A DNA stretch of 17,500 nt, taken from contig CAJNDS010002135.1 of assembly GCA_905221605.1 (NCBI GenBank), forward strand, positions 1,177,501-1,195,000, given 5' to 3'. This document shows, piece by piece, positions 8,672 to 16,672 of this stretch. The DNA comes from Symbiodinium natans. Taxonomy: Eukaryota; Sar; Dinophyceae; Suessiales; Symbiodiniaceae. A program made the position numbers and the translations under genes. A model generated the notes under the pieces. That model saw only the letters and a program-made list of their open reading frames with translations. It did not search any database and was not told the origin of the DNA. The number at the start of each line of letters is the position of its first letter. The stretch's first letter is position 1.

Positions 8672-8882
8672 TCAACCTTGACACTGTCCTGCATGGAGGT
8701 CCTCCCACCACAGCAACCACCTTTCCTTCAGCCGCCAGATGCAGAAGATACTTCCAGACGCTCGAATTATGTAGGTCACCGCCTTTTGTCAAATCCAGCT
8801 CCAGTACCTCCACATCCCGACTGGGAAAATGCCATTTTTGTTTCCCCGAAAATAGGTGTACCACCACCCTTTTTGCTCGTGC
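8216..8882 (-). other. C5 cytosine-methyltransferase-like domain split by a +1 frameshift
   Basis: Seen in the sequence: HLFSG (motif I-like), VLELD (motif II-like) and GGPPCRTVS (motif IV, Cys1158 codon at 8693-8691) in the first frame. In the second frame come MESPGDP (position of the ENP/ENV motif VI) and FDQGALGH followed by KPTTFLVSD, resembling the 'QYG...KPT..TN' signature of phage-type cytosine methyltransferases. Known: dinoflagellate and charophyte retrotransposons have been reported to carry cytosine methyltransferases. I infer homology. Activity is uncertain because the Asn of ENV is replaced by Ser and motif I is altered after HLFSG. Confidence 0.6.
8667..8674 (-). other. Frame junction 2: +1 shift at AGG-TGA
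   Basis: In the Gag-protease frame the last codons are TTG AGG TGA. In the +1 frame a TGA lies at 8674-8672 and the frame is open from 8671. Only AGG and the stop are shared, so the switch must occur at this point. Skipping the T of TGA continues the polyprotein as GAA GAC. AGG followed by a slow A site resembles the Ty1 (CTT AGG C) and antizyme (codon-TGA) +1 shifts, but a single-base insertion is equally possible. Confidence 0.6.
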
Positions 8883-11800
8883 CAGCCGTCTCCTTTTATG
8901 ACGGTTGAAAGGCAACGCCGCAATATCTCCACGTGGCAACAGCTCCATCAGCATATTTTCTGGTATATCCCCATAATACCACCGAAGAAATCGCCAGCAT
9001 GCCTGGACGAACTCCTCCTCATTCGCTGACGCTGTCCGCGCTGCGCTTTGCAACGACGTTTTTACAGCCACCTCGTTGTCCGTATTCGGACACCCTTGAA
9101 CCATACGTGCCACCTTCAAAGCTTGCTTTGGTGAGCACCAATCCATTTCATCAATGATCTGAAGCGCCACCTCCTTTTCCAAACAAGGGCACCCATTCAG
9201 ATCACGAACGCGAAGTTCCCCCAGAACAGGATGTGAGGCTGTGCACTTGCCACCACGCCACTGAACTCTGAGACCAACCAAGGCGCTCGCTTTGCCAATT
9301 GGCACTAGTGGATCTACCATTTCAGGAGTTACCAGGGTCCCACCTGGGGTAATACACATCTCCCGAGATCCAACAGCTAAAGACACCAACACCTTTTGCT
9401 GCGGAAGCTGTTCTCCAGGACGAAGTGATCTGAGAGGATGTGATGCTCCCGAGTCCAACATGCCCATTCCCGAACACTCATTGGTGTCAGAAACCCTGGC
9501 CACATGTAGAACGCATACTCCTCGGCCTTCTCCCTGCTTCGGCAACAACGTGGCATCCGACGAACCGACTCCACAGTCCGCCCTTCCATTCCTCCATTGA
9601 GAATGGGACCAAGACGCACGCTGCCTTTCAGCATGCAAAACCATTTTTTCAGCTGTTTTGTAATCCATAACCAAACAGCCATGTTCAAACCACAAGAGCT
9701 GGTCCAGCGAAGATTTTGCACCCACGTGACACATCCCATTGATCACAGTGAGGTTCGCCCCAAACTCCAAAATCAACCAGAGAGGGATAATCAGGGGCCC
9801 ATTGTCTTCCCTAATCAACGTCCCTTTCTCTGTAATCCTCATTGCCACACCACCAAGCGCGCTTTGCACCATAACAGTAGTGTCGGGTAAACATTCCCAT
9901 GGAAAAAGCGTCCGCACAAGATGCGTAGCAGCCGTATCCACCAACGCCACTCTCCTTTCCTGCTGAAACAATCCAGATCCACATAACATTCGAACACTGG
10001 GATCCCCGCTTGATGCTGACTGCGCTGATGACAGCTTCATAGATTTCAGCACTTCCAACGCTTCAGCAAGGACTTGATTGGGTGTTGATGGTGATGAGGG
10101 ACTTGCAGAACCTTTATCCAATCCCGCATTAGCTGTCTCATCTCCCCCTTCAGCTACCTCTGCCTTTTTGGCATTTCCCCATTTCGCACCTTTGCCGCCC
10201 TTTCCCCCTTTGGGAGAATTCCCTTTAGATCTACTCCTCTCAGGGTTTGAGTCCACATTGGAACTTGCACCATCCTTATATGGACATTGCGGCTGCAGAT
10301 GGCCAACGGCCCCACACTCAAAACATCTTCCTCGCTCAAGGGAGTCTTTGTCATGGCGGAATTTACAGCGGGCTCCGAACTTGCAACCTGCATCGGTCTT
10401 CCCATATATCCAACAGAAAGGACGTTCACCATCTCCGCTGTACCTTTTTCCTTTCCCTTTGCCTTTGTCACCCTCCTCTGTCTCGTCACCAGTTCCCTTT
10501 TGGGCCTTGTTTAACCTGGCCCTTTTCTTGGCGTCCGAGTCCTGCTTCACCTCTTGTTCACCAGCACTATGCAATAGCAGTTCAAACTCTGCCTGTAACA
10601 TTTCAGCTAGTTGTGTCGCAGTTTCAGAGGTCGGCGAGTAGTCCACCCCCAATTTCTCCCGAAAGGATGCCACTCTGAAATGCACCGTAGGGTGTTTTGC
10701 CAGCAACGCGGATGATAAAGCATCCAATCCCTTGATAAGCAAGGTAGCGTCCGGCTCGGATGCTCGCAGCTCCCTTAATCGGGAACGCCATTGCGCCCAT
10801 TGTCGCACTCCCTTAATAGCCTCTGAGATCGAGGTTGCTGAAGATGGTTGCACCAAGAAGTTCAACATTGTGCTGCGCTCATTTGCTCCACCTGGTTGGT
10901 AAACCGTCAGCAATTTGTAAAATATCATCACTGACCCCAACATTCGAGTGGAAACGATCTCGGTCTTCAATCTCTCCGGAATCGCCTGTAGCAGCAAAGA
11001 CACCGCTCTCTGCTCCAACAAAACATGCACAGTTTGAACCACTTTGAGCCCTTCCAGCTCAGCCTTGATGCCCAACCTTTCCAGTGGAGAAACACTCAAC
11101 CATTTGGCATACGCTTGATATGCCTTTGAGTAGACGCATTGCCACCACACTCTTCCTGTATCTGTCAGCGAAGACAACATTGGTTCGATCATTGCGATCC
11201 AATCACCCAGTGCCGTCGGATTGCTTGGTGTGTAGTCTGCCAAAGTTGGAAGGCTCATCACATGCTTCCCGAGAGCCTCCGGACGTTCGGTTCCAGAACT
11301 ATCACCAGTGATTGGCATACCGCGTGGCACCACTGCTCCAGGAGGTAAACTGACCCTTCCACCAGGCCCTTGACGTAGTCCATGTCCTATACCGGCCGTA
11401 ACAGCTGTGAGCGGAACCTTTTCTAATTCCAACTTCCCAGCGACCATTTTCCACCGATACGGAACATCATCCACCATTGTATATCCACCCGATCCTGCTG
11501 AGTTCTCTTGCGTCGCAGTTTCCCGAGCTGAAACAAAACCGGGCTGGTTCCCCGCAGGTGCGACAGAACCATCAACACCTGATGGCACGGAAATAATCGG
11601 AACATGTGTTAAACCAGGTGGTCCACTTGCATATCCACCACTTGCAGGACCTCCCGTGGGGTAATTCAATGGAGGCAATCTGGAGGGTTTCTTCCCTTCA
11701 GCTACATGCATCATTGGCACTTCTTTTTCATCCTCCACTTGAACATCCCCCTTCCTGGACCCAGGCAAGGATTGAAGATCACAACCCTTTGGCAGGTCGT

Positions 11801-12164
11801 AGCCCTCAATAGGCAGCCATGTCCCATCAGGCAACACAGTCCAAAAACCACCCATACCATCCGTGTAGAAAACTTGTCCTGGCAGGTACTGCTTCTCTGG
11901 AGTCATTCCTAGAGGATATGCCGTGTTTGCGTCCACCACTCCAGAGCTCCGTGCCCTTGAAGCTGACCCAGATGCAGCAGAGGTATAGCTTTTTTCCTCC
12001 ACCCGATGCAACCTGTTCCCCAGCTCCTTTGTCTGCACAAGCAACTCTTTCAGCGCACGCTTCACCACCGCCATATCTTCAGTTTGCTCTTCACCACTAA
12101 CATCAGGAATGAGTTCTTCGTCGGCTTGCACTCCACCAATAGTACCTCGTTCCATTTGTCCCAT
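8667..12164 (-). CDS. Gag-protease polyprotein with methyltransferase-like C-terminus (1165 aa)
   Basis: Residues 1-60 include a possible coiled coil, and 60-300 are Pro/Gly-rich. About 300-540 form a helical capsid-like Gag region. A CCCH finger follows (C584, C594, C600, H604), then a CCHC zinc knuckle (C614-x2-C617-x4-H622-x4-C627), typical of nucleocapsid RNA binding, then a Lys/Gly-rich linker. Two aspartic-protease-like units lie at D743 (DTAAT) and D904 (DSGAS). After about 1095 come HLFSG (1103-1107), VLELD, and VVGGPPCRTVS with Cys1158, matching motifs I to IV of C5 cytosine methyltransferases. The frame stops at TGA 8669-8667, in the middle of that domain, and the domain resumes in the next frame. 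The ATG at 12164 is the first in frame, but the frame stays open further upstream, consistent with entry by frameshift from the Gag N-terminal frame. Confidence 0.88.
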   Translation of the reverse strand: MGQMERGTIGGVQADEELIPDVSGEEQTEDMAVVKRALKELLVQTKELGNRLHRVEEKSYTSAASGSASRARSSGVVDANTAYPLGMTPEKQYLPGQVFYTDGMGGFWTVLPDGTWLPIEGYDLPKGCDLQSLPGSRKGDVQVEDEKEVPMMHVAEGKKPSRLPPLNYPTGGPASGGYASGPPGLTHVPIISVPSGVDGSVAPAGNQPGFVSARETATQENSAGSGGYTMVDDVPYRWKMVAGKLELEKVPLTAVTAGIGHGLRQGPGGRVSLPPGAVVPRGMPITGDSSGTERPEALGKHVMSLPTLADYTPSNPTALGDWIAMIEPMLSSLTDTGRVWWQCVYSKAYQAYAKWLSVSPLERLGIKAELEGLKVVQTVHVLLEQRAVSLLLQAIPERLKTEIVSTRMLGSVMIFYKLLTVYQPGGANERSTMLNFLVQPSSATSISEAIKGVRQWAQWRSRLRELRASEPDATLLIKGLDALSSALLAKHPTVHFRVASFREKLGVDYSPTSETATQLAEMLQAEFELLLHSAGEQEVKQDSDAKKRARLNKAQKGTGDETEEGDKGKGKGKRYSGDGERPFCWIYGKTDAGCKFGARCKFRHDKDSLERGRCFECGAVGHLQPQCPYKDGASSNVDSNPERSRSKGNSPKGGKGGKGAKWGNAKKAEVAEGGDETANAGLDKGSASPSSPSTPNQVLAEALEVLKSMKLSSAQSASSGDPSVRMLCGSGLFQQERRVALVDTAATHLVRTLFPWECLPDTTVMVQSALGGVAMRITEKGTLIREDNGPLIIPLWLILEFGANLTVINGMCHVGAKSSLDQLLWFEHGCLVMDYKTAEKMVLHAERQRASWSHSQWRNGRADCGVGSSDATLLPKQGEGRGVCVLHVARVSDTNECSGMGMLDSGASHPLRSLRPGEQLPQQKVLVSLAVGSREMCITPGGTLVTPEMVDPLVPIGKASALVGLRVQWRGGKCTASHPVLGELRVRDLNGCPCLEKEVALQIIDEMDWCSPKQALKVARMVQGCPNTDNEVAVKTSLQSAARTASANEEEFVQACWRFLRWYYGDIPENMLMELLPRGDIAALPFNRHKRRRLARAKRVVVHLFSGKQKWHFPSRDVEVLELDLTKGGDLHNSSVWKYLLHLAAEGKVVAVVGGPPCRTVSRLR
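9225..9962 (-). other. Tandem aspartic-protease-like units
   Basis: Residues about 741-784 and 902-945 of the Gag-protease frame align without gaps, with about 19 of 44 identities by my count: D, H, R-x-L-x-P, LP and the block M-x-IT-x2-GTL. The first has LVDTAATH (Asp codon at 9938-9936) and the second MLDSGASH (Asp codon at 9455-9453). The second matches the copia protease DSGA signature; the first lacks the Gly after DT. The two could fold as a single-chain pseudo-dimer. Confidence 0.7.
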
Positions 12165-12183
12165 TAAGCCTGACGATGGTCTC

Positions 12184-12189
12184 TCAACA
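12184..12189 (-). other. Frame junction 1: +1 shift at TGT-TGA
   Basis: The Gag N-terminal frame ends TGT TGA. Skipping the T of TGA gives GAG AGA and enters the long Gag-protease frame. The +1 frame is already open about 16 codons upstream, so the shift could occur anywhere in that overlap. Confidence 0.5.
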
Positions 12190-12453
12190 GGTGCTCGCGG
12201 GAAGACTTGCCGGCCTTGATTGCCTAAGTCTCATTTCTTCTTGAGCCCGCTCGCTCCAGAAAGGATTTGCTGCTTGAACCGGAACCACTTCGTTTTCCAC
12301 CTGAGGCGTTGGTTGTATCATTGCAACCTCCCTACCATCTGTCAGTGCTTGTACCATTTGTTGTCGATCTTCACCCCCATCACCACGATTTCCTTCGGCT
12401 TCATTGGCCGTTGGCGACAGTCCAGGCTCAGAGCGACGCCGCATCATGTCCAT
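12184..12453 (-). CDS. Gag N-terminal reading frame (89 codons)
   Basis: This is the first frame after the primer-binding site. I chose the ATG at 12453 because its context GCCATGG is an optimal eukaryotic initiation context and no ATG precedes it in this frame after the LTR. The product is short and polar, begins MDMMRRRSEP, and ends in a segment containing NPFWSERAQEE that resembles, from memory, Gag N-termini of dinoflagellate retroelements. It stops at TGA 12186-12184. The next frame overlaps it by about 16 codons in the +1 frame, is open across this stop, and its first ATG is at 12164. Together they probably form one Gag interrupted by a +1 shift. It could instead be a separate small upstream frame. 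Confidence 0.65.
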   Translation of the reverse strand: MDMMRRRSEPGLSPTANEAEGNRGDGGEDRQQMVQALTDGREVAMIQPTPQVENEVVPVQAANPFWSERAQEEMRLRQSRPASLPASTC

Positions 12454-12500
12454 GGCGTTAAACAAACGAAAAATCTTTACCAATTCCGCAGGAAGCCTAA

Positions 12501-12515
12501 CTTGGGCTCATAACC
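12501..12515 (-). other. Primer-binding site for half-tRNA initiator Met
   Basis: Directly abutting the 5' LTR, the minus strand reads GGTTATGAGCCCAAG. Its complement CTTGGGCTCATAACC has the form of a tRNA-Met anticodon arm: stem TTGGG, seven-base loop CTCATAA with anticodon CAT, then CC. The GGG stem with CCC partner is the initiator tRNA-Met hallmark, and GGGCTCATAACC occurs in yeast initiator tRNA. Drosophila copia and yeast Ty5 also prime from this internal tRNA region rather than the 3' CCA end. Confidence 0.82.
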
Positions 12516-12744
12516 TACGGGGGGCAACCGAAGGAGGACAGGGAACAAGACAGTCAACCCCAACAGAAGCCCTTATTACCCCTGGAACAACCAACAACCG
12601 AACAGCAAGACCCCAAACCAAGGGCACACTTTTTACGAAACCTTTGACCGCTTTGGTCATGGCTTGAGCCAAATATTACCGGGTTCATTGACCCTTCAAC
12701 TTCCAATACCAACTCCTTTCTACAATACCAATTGCAGCTCCGCA
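12516..12744 (-). repeat. 5' LTR of the retrotransposon
   Basis: This is a 229-bp direct repeat of 2891-3119. On the minus strand it starts TGCGGAGC and ends CCCCCCGTA, so it has the TG start but ends TA rather than the usual CA. The only difference from the other copy is at 12674 (t) versus 3049 (g). It sits immediately upstream of the primer-binding site, so it should hold the element's promoter; I see no convincing TATA box. Confidence 0.93.
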
Positions 12745-12749
12745 CCCTA
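12745..12749. repeat. Target-site duplication CCCTA (right copy)
   Basis: This pairs with 2886-2890. The flank then continues as AACCCTAAG to about 12755 before the telomeric pattern ends. Confidence 0.85.
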
Positions 12750-12860
12750 AACCCTAAGCAGTACAGCGTTCCTGCTTGGGGAGCCCAGGCTCTTTCCGGA
12801 ACTTGGGTGGGCGGTGGTGGCTCTGCGGCCCGGCTCTGCCCAGCAAGCTGCTTTCTGGGA

Positions 12861-12918
12861 GGGTTCAGGGGATTAGGGTTTAGGGTTTAGGGTTCAGGGA
12901 GATTAGGGTTTAGGGTTT
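12861..12918 (+). repeat. TTTAGGG array, degenerate
   Basis: TTTAGGG, TTCAGGG and GATTAGGG units. Confidence 0.85.
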
Positions 12919-13114
12919 CGGCTTGATAGTGGGTTTTGAGGTTTAAGGAGTTCATTCCTTGGTCATCGGGATGCTGGACTGTTCCACAAAGCAGTAAAAC
13001 AGAAACAAAAGCACCCTGATACAAGAAGGATCGCTGCCACATGTCCAGGGATTCGGGTTCATCTGATCAACAGGTTTTGGGGCTCAGATCTTTAAGGCTA
13101 TGTTGCTCTCTCTG

Positions 13115-13165
<51 letters not shown>

Positions 13166-13724
13166 TGTTGTTTATTCTCTCTCGCTCGCTGTCTCTCTCT
13201 CTCTCTCTCCGTCTCTCTCTCTCTCTCTATCTATCTCTCTCCCTTTCTTGACCCAAGAAACCGAAACCCCGAAGCCGAAAACCTAAGCACTGATATGCCC
13301 TTGAGCCCCAAAACTCCCGCCGCTGACCCCAAAAGGTCTCCAGCTCTAGCGCCGTCTCAAGGGGTTTGGTGTTTCTTTTGGCGTAGGTTCCCCTTATTCA
13401 ACCTCATCCAGCGACCCCGTTTCTAGTCTCTTAGGCTACGGGGGCATCTGTTAGAATCAAGAGAATCTCGCCATCCTCTTCTGTCCTAAGGTGTTGGGGG
13501 TCCGAGTCAGGCAGGCCCTTAGGATATTTTATCCCGGCGATGCCCACGGTCTCAGGGTAGCTCTAGTATGGCCCCTTACCTTCTTTAAAGGGTTCGGAAG
13601 TATGGGCCCTTGGGTTTTATAGGGTAAAGGCGGGACCCATTAACTACCCTTAGACCCAGCTCTTAGTCCCCGTCCCTCCCAGTCCAAAACACCAAAACTT
13701 GGCCCCGGAACCCCAAAACGCCGC
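12919..13724. other. Non-coding stretch containing a CT microsatellite
   Basis: Apart from the CT tract I see no gene-like frame. The frames through the tract encode Ser/Leu low complexity. Confidence 0.55.
13104..13247. repeat. CT/TC microsatellite (about 140 bp)
   Basis: Nearly pure pyrimidine CTCTCT with occasional G, TT and TAT interruptions. It is a strand-asymmetric tract able to form triplex structures. Confidence 0.93.
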
Positions 13725-14012
13725 CCCAAACCCCTAAACCCCAAACCCCAAACCCAAAAACCCCAAGCCCTAAACCCCAAACCCTAAACCCTCGCCCCTA
13801 AACCCTTCGACCCCTAAACCCTCACGCCCTATCCCCAAAACCCCAAGCCCTAAACCCCCAGCCCTTGAACCCTCGCCCCTAAACCCTCAGAGCCCTAAAA
13901 CCCCAAGCCCTAAACCCCTTAAGCCCCCACCCCTCCTCCTAAACCCTTAAGCCCGGAGCCCCTAAACCCTCAACCCTCAACCTTAAACCCTAAACCCTAA
14001 ACCCTAAACCCT
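13725..14012 (-). repeat. Long degenerate C-strand telomere-like array
   Basis: About 290 bp of CCCTAAACCCC, CCCCAAACCC and CCCTCGCCCCTAAA variants, ending in four perfect CCCTAAA units and a C run. This is the most diverged array in the window. Confidence 0.85.
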
Positions 14013-14133
14013 AAGCCCCCCCCCCTGCCCCCCAAGACACTACACACGCGCATTCCGCATCAAGGCGACGAGGGGTCCACGAACGGCACATGGAGTCGAC
14101 TGAGCCCCCTGCCAGCGCGAAATGAGCTAGCTA

Positions 14134-14223
14134 TTAGGGTTTAGGGTTTAGGGTTTAGGGTGTAGGGTTTAGGGTTTAGGGTTTAGGGTTTAGGGTTTAG
14201 GGTTTAGGGTTTAGGGTTTAGGG
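14134..14223 (+). repeat. Telomeric TTTAGGG array
   Basis: About twelve units, one TGTAGGG variant; it ends facing a single CCCTAAA. Confidence 0.95.
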
Positions 14224-14352
14224 AGCCCTAAACCCATTGTCTCTGGCTTCTCCTGTGGGTGTCTTTGCGACATGGCGGATACAGGGCCTTTGGGGTTGGG
14301 GTGCTAGCTGTAATTTCTCAGGGCTGTGATGTCTTAAGCTTTCCCTAGGCTG

Positions 14353-14374
14353 TAAACCCTAAACCCTAAACCTA
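14353..14374 (-). repeat. Short CCCTAAA array
   Basis: Three units. Confidence 0.85.
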
Positions 14375-14450
14375 ACAAATGCAGGGACAGGGTTTCTCAG
14401 AGTGTTTCTTGGGCCGAGAGATTTAGTGTTTCACCACCCGGAGCGTTGCA

Positions 14451-14601
14451 CCCTGAACCCAAGTCCTTTTCAACCGTAAACCCCAAACCCTGAAACCTCA
14501 ACCCGAACCCTAAACCCGAGATCCTGAACCCTAAACCCTACACCCTAAACCCTAAACCCTAAACCCTAAACCCTGAACCCTGAACCCTGAACCCTGAACC
14601 C
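14451..14601 (-). repeat. CCCTAAA/CCCTGAA array
   Basis: A degenerate first half, then perfect CCCTAAA units, then five CCCTGAA units in a row. Confidence 0.9.
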
Positions 14602-14702
14602 GACACCTGCTCCCTGAAGCCCAAGCCCTGGCTGACACAGGCTGTGCTCTCGAGCCTTCGGCACCTCAAGTCGCTTTCCTACGATTCGGCCCGCGCTTGC
14701 TG

Positions 14703-14788
14703 GGTTTAGGGTTTAGGGTTTAGGGTTTAGGGTTTAGGGTTTAGGGTTTAGGGTTTAGGGTTTAGGGTTTCAGGGACTTAGGGTTCAG
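14703..14788 (+). repeat. Telomeric TTTAGGG array
   Basis: About ten perfect units, then TTTCAGGG-type decay, about 100 bp from the previous opposite-strand array. Confidence 0.95.
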
Positions 14789-14901
14789 GCCCTTGCGTTT
14801 GAGAGGGGATTTAAGGGGTATCTAAGGGGTCCCTGTTTAAGGGCCCCTTTGAAGGGACCATGTAACCACCCTAAGAATATAGGATATGTTCTTTAGGGTT
14901 G

Positions 14902-14979
14902 CCCTAAACCCTAACCCTAAACCCTAAACCCTAAACCCTAAACCCTAAACCCTAAACCCTAAACCCTAAACCCTAAACC
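14902..14979 (-). repeat. Telomeric CCCTAAA array
   Basis: About eleven units with one CCCTAA. Confidence 0.95.
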
Positions 14980-15143
14980 TTTTGGGGCTTAGGGTTCAGA
15001 GTTGAGGTCTCCAGAGGGCTAGGGGTTAGAGACTCGGGAAGATCGGGGAGGCGCCCGCTTTGGCTGTAGCGTTTTTTTCACTTCGCTAGAATTGCCTGCA
15101 ACCACGTGTCAGCATGGAAAGAATGCATGCTATGCATGACACT

Positions 15144-15172
15144 CTATATATATATATATATATATGTATGTC

Positions 15173-15205
<33 letters not shown>

Positions 15206-15306
15206 GTCTATATATATATACATATATATTTGTATATTAATAAGTTAATCAATACACACATATATGTATACATATATATCGAGAGAGATATATATTCACA
15301 CACATA
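15144..15306. repeat. AT-rich microsatellite (TATA/TATG)
   Basis: Several (TA)n runs broken by TGTATGTC, CATATA and TATTTG. The Tyr/Ile frame across it is low complexity. Confidence 0.9.
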
Positions 15307-16105
15307 CATATGTATGCATTCATTCGTGAATTTTGCTGCTACAAAAACCTAGGCTGGAAGGACTATAAGCCTGCAAGCTTACATGACATTGACGGGTTCG
15401 GTAGCAGCCCTGCACTCGAAACCCCAAAAGCTAAACCCTAAACCCCAAGTCATCATCCCCCCCCCACCCGGACGTGCCATCAGCTTCTGCCGATCCGAGG
15501 ACATTGAACCTGGTGAGATCATCCTGGCTGGCGTTCAGGCCCCGAAGTCACCAAATCAGAATCCCCCAAAACCTGGGATGTTCCCCCTTATACTAACAGT
15601 CCTTAATAGGGATTATAGTAGGAGGTACTAAAATCCCTTATAAGGTCAGAAGCCGGAACCCCCAAACCCTGACCCTCAACCCTAAACCCCACTCACACAC
15701 CGACAGACGTGAAGAGAGTCGGACGAATGCATCAGATTTTAAGGTTGCAGCCCAAATTTCGCAGAGACCCCGGTGCAGATTCACGAATTTTACAAGGGAG
15801 CAGTCCTTAAACCGAAGCCCTAACCCTAAACCCTGAAAGGCCTCCCTCAAGGCATGATCTTACGGCACAGAGGGCTTTGGGGCTTCAGATGTGGGATTCA
15901 GAAGCTCCGTGCCTCTCGACCCTAAACCCCCTAACCTTCACAGAGCCAAACCCTAAACCCTGAACCCTAAACCATGCATAGACCAAACAAACAACCACTA
16001 AACATTCAAAAGCCCTGAGCCCGAAGCACCTAAACCCCCAAAATATATGGCCCTGTCAGGGGTTTAGCGCTTTTTTCTTTTTACATATTTTGGGGGTCCA
16101 GGCAA
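15307..16105. other. Non-coding stretch with short telomere-like words
   Basis: It holds isolated CCCTAAA words (about 15430, 15680, 15820-15835, 15920-15973). An 82-codon frame at 15383-15631 on the plus strand has no recognisable domain and I do not call it a gene. Confidence 0.5.
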
Positions 16106-16165
16106 GCCCTAAACCCTAAACCCTAAACCCTAAACCCTAAACCCGAAACCCAAACCCTAAACCCT
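16106..16165 (-). repeat. Telomeric CCCTAAA array
   Basis: About eight units with CCCGAAA and CCCAAA variants. Confidence 0.93.
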
Positions 16166-16229
16166 CTGTGCTTACTGCATGAGCTGCCGCAGCCAGGAGC
16201 TTAAAGTGGAAGAGGCCCGGCGCTCCAGG

Positions 16230-16267
16230 TTTAGGGTTTAGGGTTTAGGGTTTAGGGTTTAGGGTTT
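16230..16267 (+). repeat. Telomeric TTTAGGG array
   Basis: Five perfect units, 64 bp from the opposite-strand array at 16106-16165. Confidence 0.95.
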
Positions 16268-16495
16268 CCTTTGCTTGTGCTTGGAGGGGTCGGCTGACTG
16301 GACCCTAGGCCCTGAGCCCTTAAAGTTTCCAATTTGCTGCGAGTTCGGGGTTTAGGGTTGAGGCTTTGCCTGAATTCCCAAAGTATGTACCAAAAAAGCA
16401 GCCCAAAACTCATCAACTTGTTCCCTTGTTGCGCATGTTTTGGGGGGTTTAGCTAGGGACATCCAAGAGTCGAGGGGCAGGTTGCGGGGCTGTAG

Positions 16496-16526
16496 TTTAG
16501 GGTTTAGGGTTTAGGGTTTAGGGTTT
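16496..16526 (+). repeat. Telomeric TTTAGGG array
   Basis: Four perfect units. Confidence 0.93.
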
Positions 16527-16626
16527 TCGATGGCTTCCTGCTGGAAAGGCCCAAGTGTCTCTGAGCACAGCACCAAGGAGGATGCTCCAGAGTTTTCAGC
16601 GTATGTGTTCTTTCTAGGGTAGTTAC

Positions 16627-16672
16627 ACTAAACCCTAAACCATAAACCCTAAGCCCTAAGCCCTAAACCCTA
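16627..16672 (-). repeat. CCCTAAA/CCCTAAG array
   Basis: About six units with CCATAAA and CCCTAAG variants. Confidence 0.88.

Larger units (their letters stand above)
2891..12744 (-). mobile_element. Complete Ty1/copia-type LTR retrotransposon, 9,854 bp, inserted in telomeric repeat
   Basis: Read on the minus strand the order is 5' LTR (12744-12516), primer-binding site, Gag N-terminal frame, Gag-protease frame, Pol frame with integrase before reverse transcriptase and RNase H (the copia order), polypurine tract, 3' LTR (3119-2891). The LTRs differ at one of 229 positions, which implies recent insertion. A 5-bp CCCTA duplication flanks the element. The element is larger than a typical 5-6 kb copia because of extra domains: a methyltransferase-like region, a dioxygenase-like region, a long acidic insert in integrase and a membrane-spanning C-terminal tail. 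The two large frames contain no internal stop, and only two +1 frame changes interrupt the polyprotein. The element may be active or recently active; frameshifts that are simple mutations would instead make it a recently mobilised defective copy. Confidence 0.95.

Noticed and set aside
10078-10641. 187-codon plus-strand frame opposite Gag
   Set aside because: Pro/Ser/Leu-rich shadow of the Gag zinc-finger region, where the sense strand has clear CCCH and CCHC motifs.
12501-12515. Fragment of a tRNA-Met gene
   Set aside because: Only the anticodon arm is present and it abuts the LTR exactly, so it is a primer-binding site.
13041-13426. Ser/Leu-rich frames of 81 and 108 codons
   Set aside because: These are translations of the CT microsatellite in two frames.
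15383-15631. 82-codon plus-strand frame
   Set aside because: Starts among telomere-like words, is proline-rich and has no recognisable domain or conserved context; could be chance.
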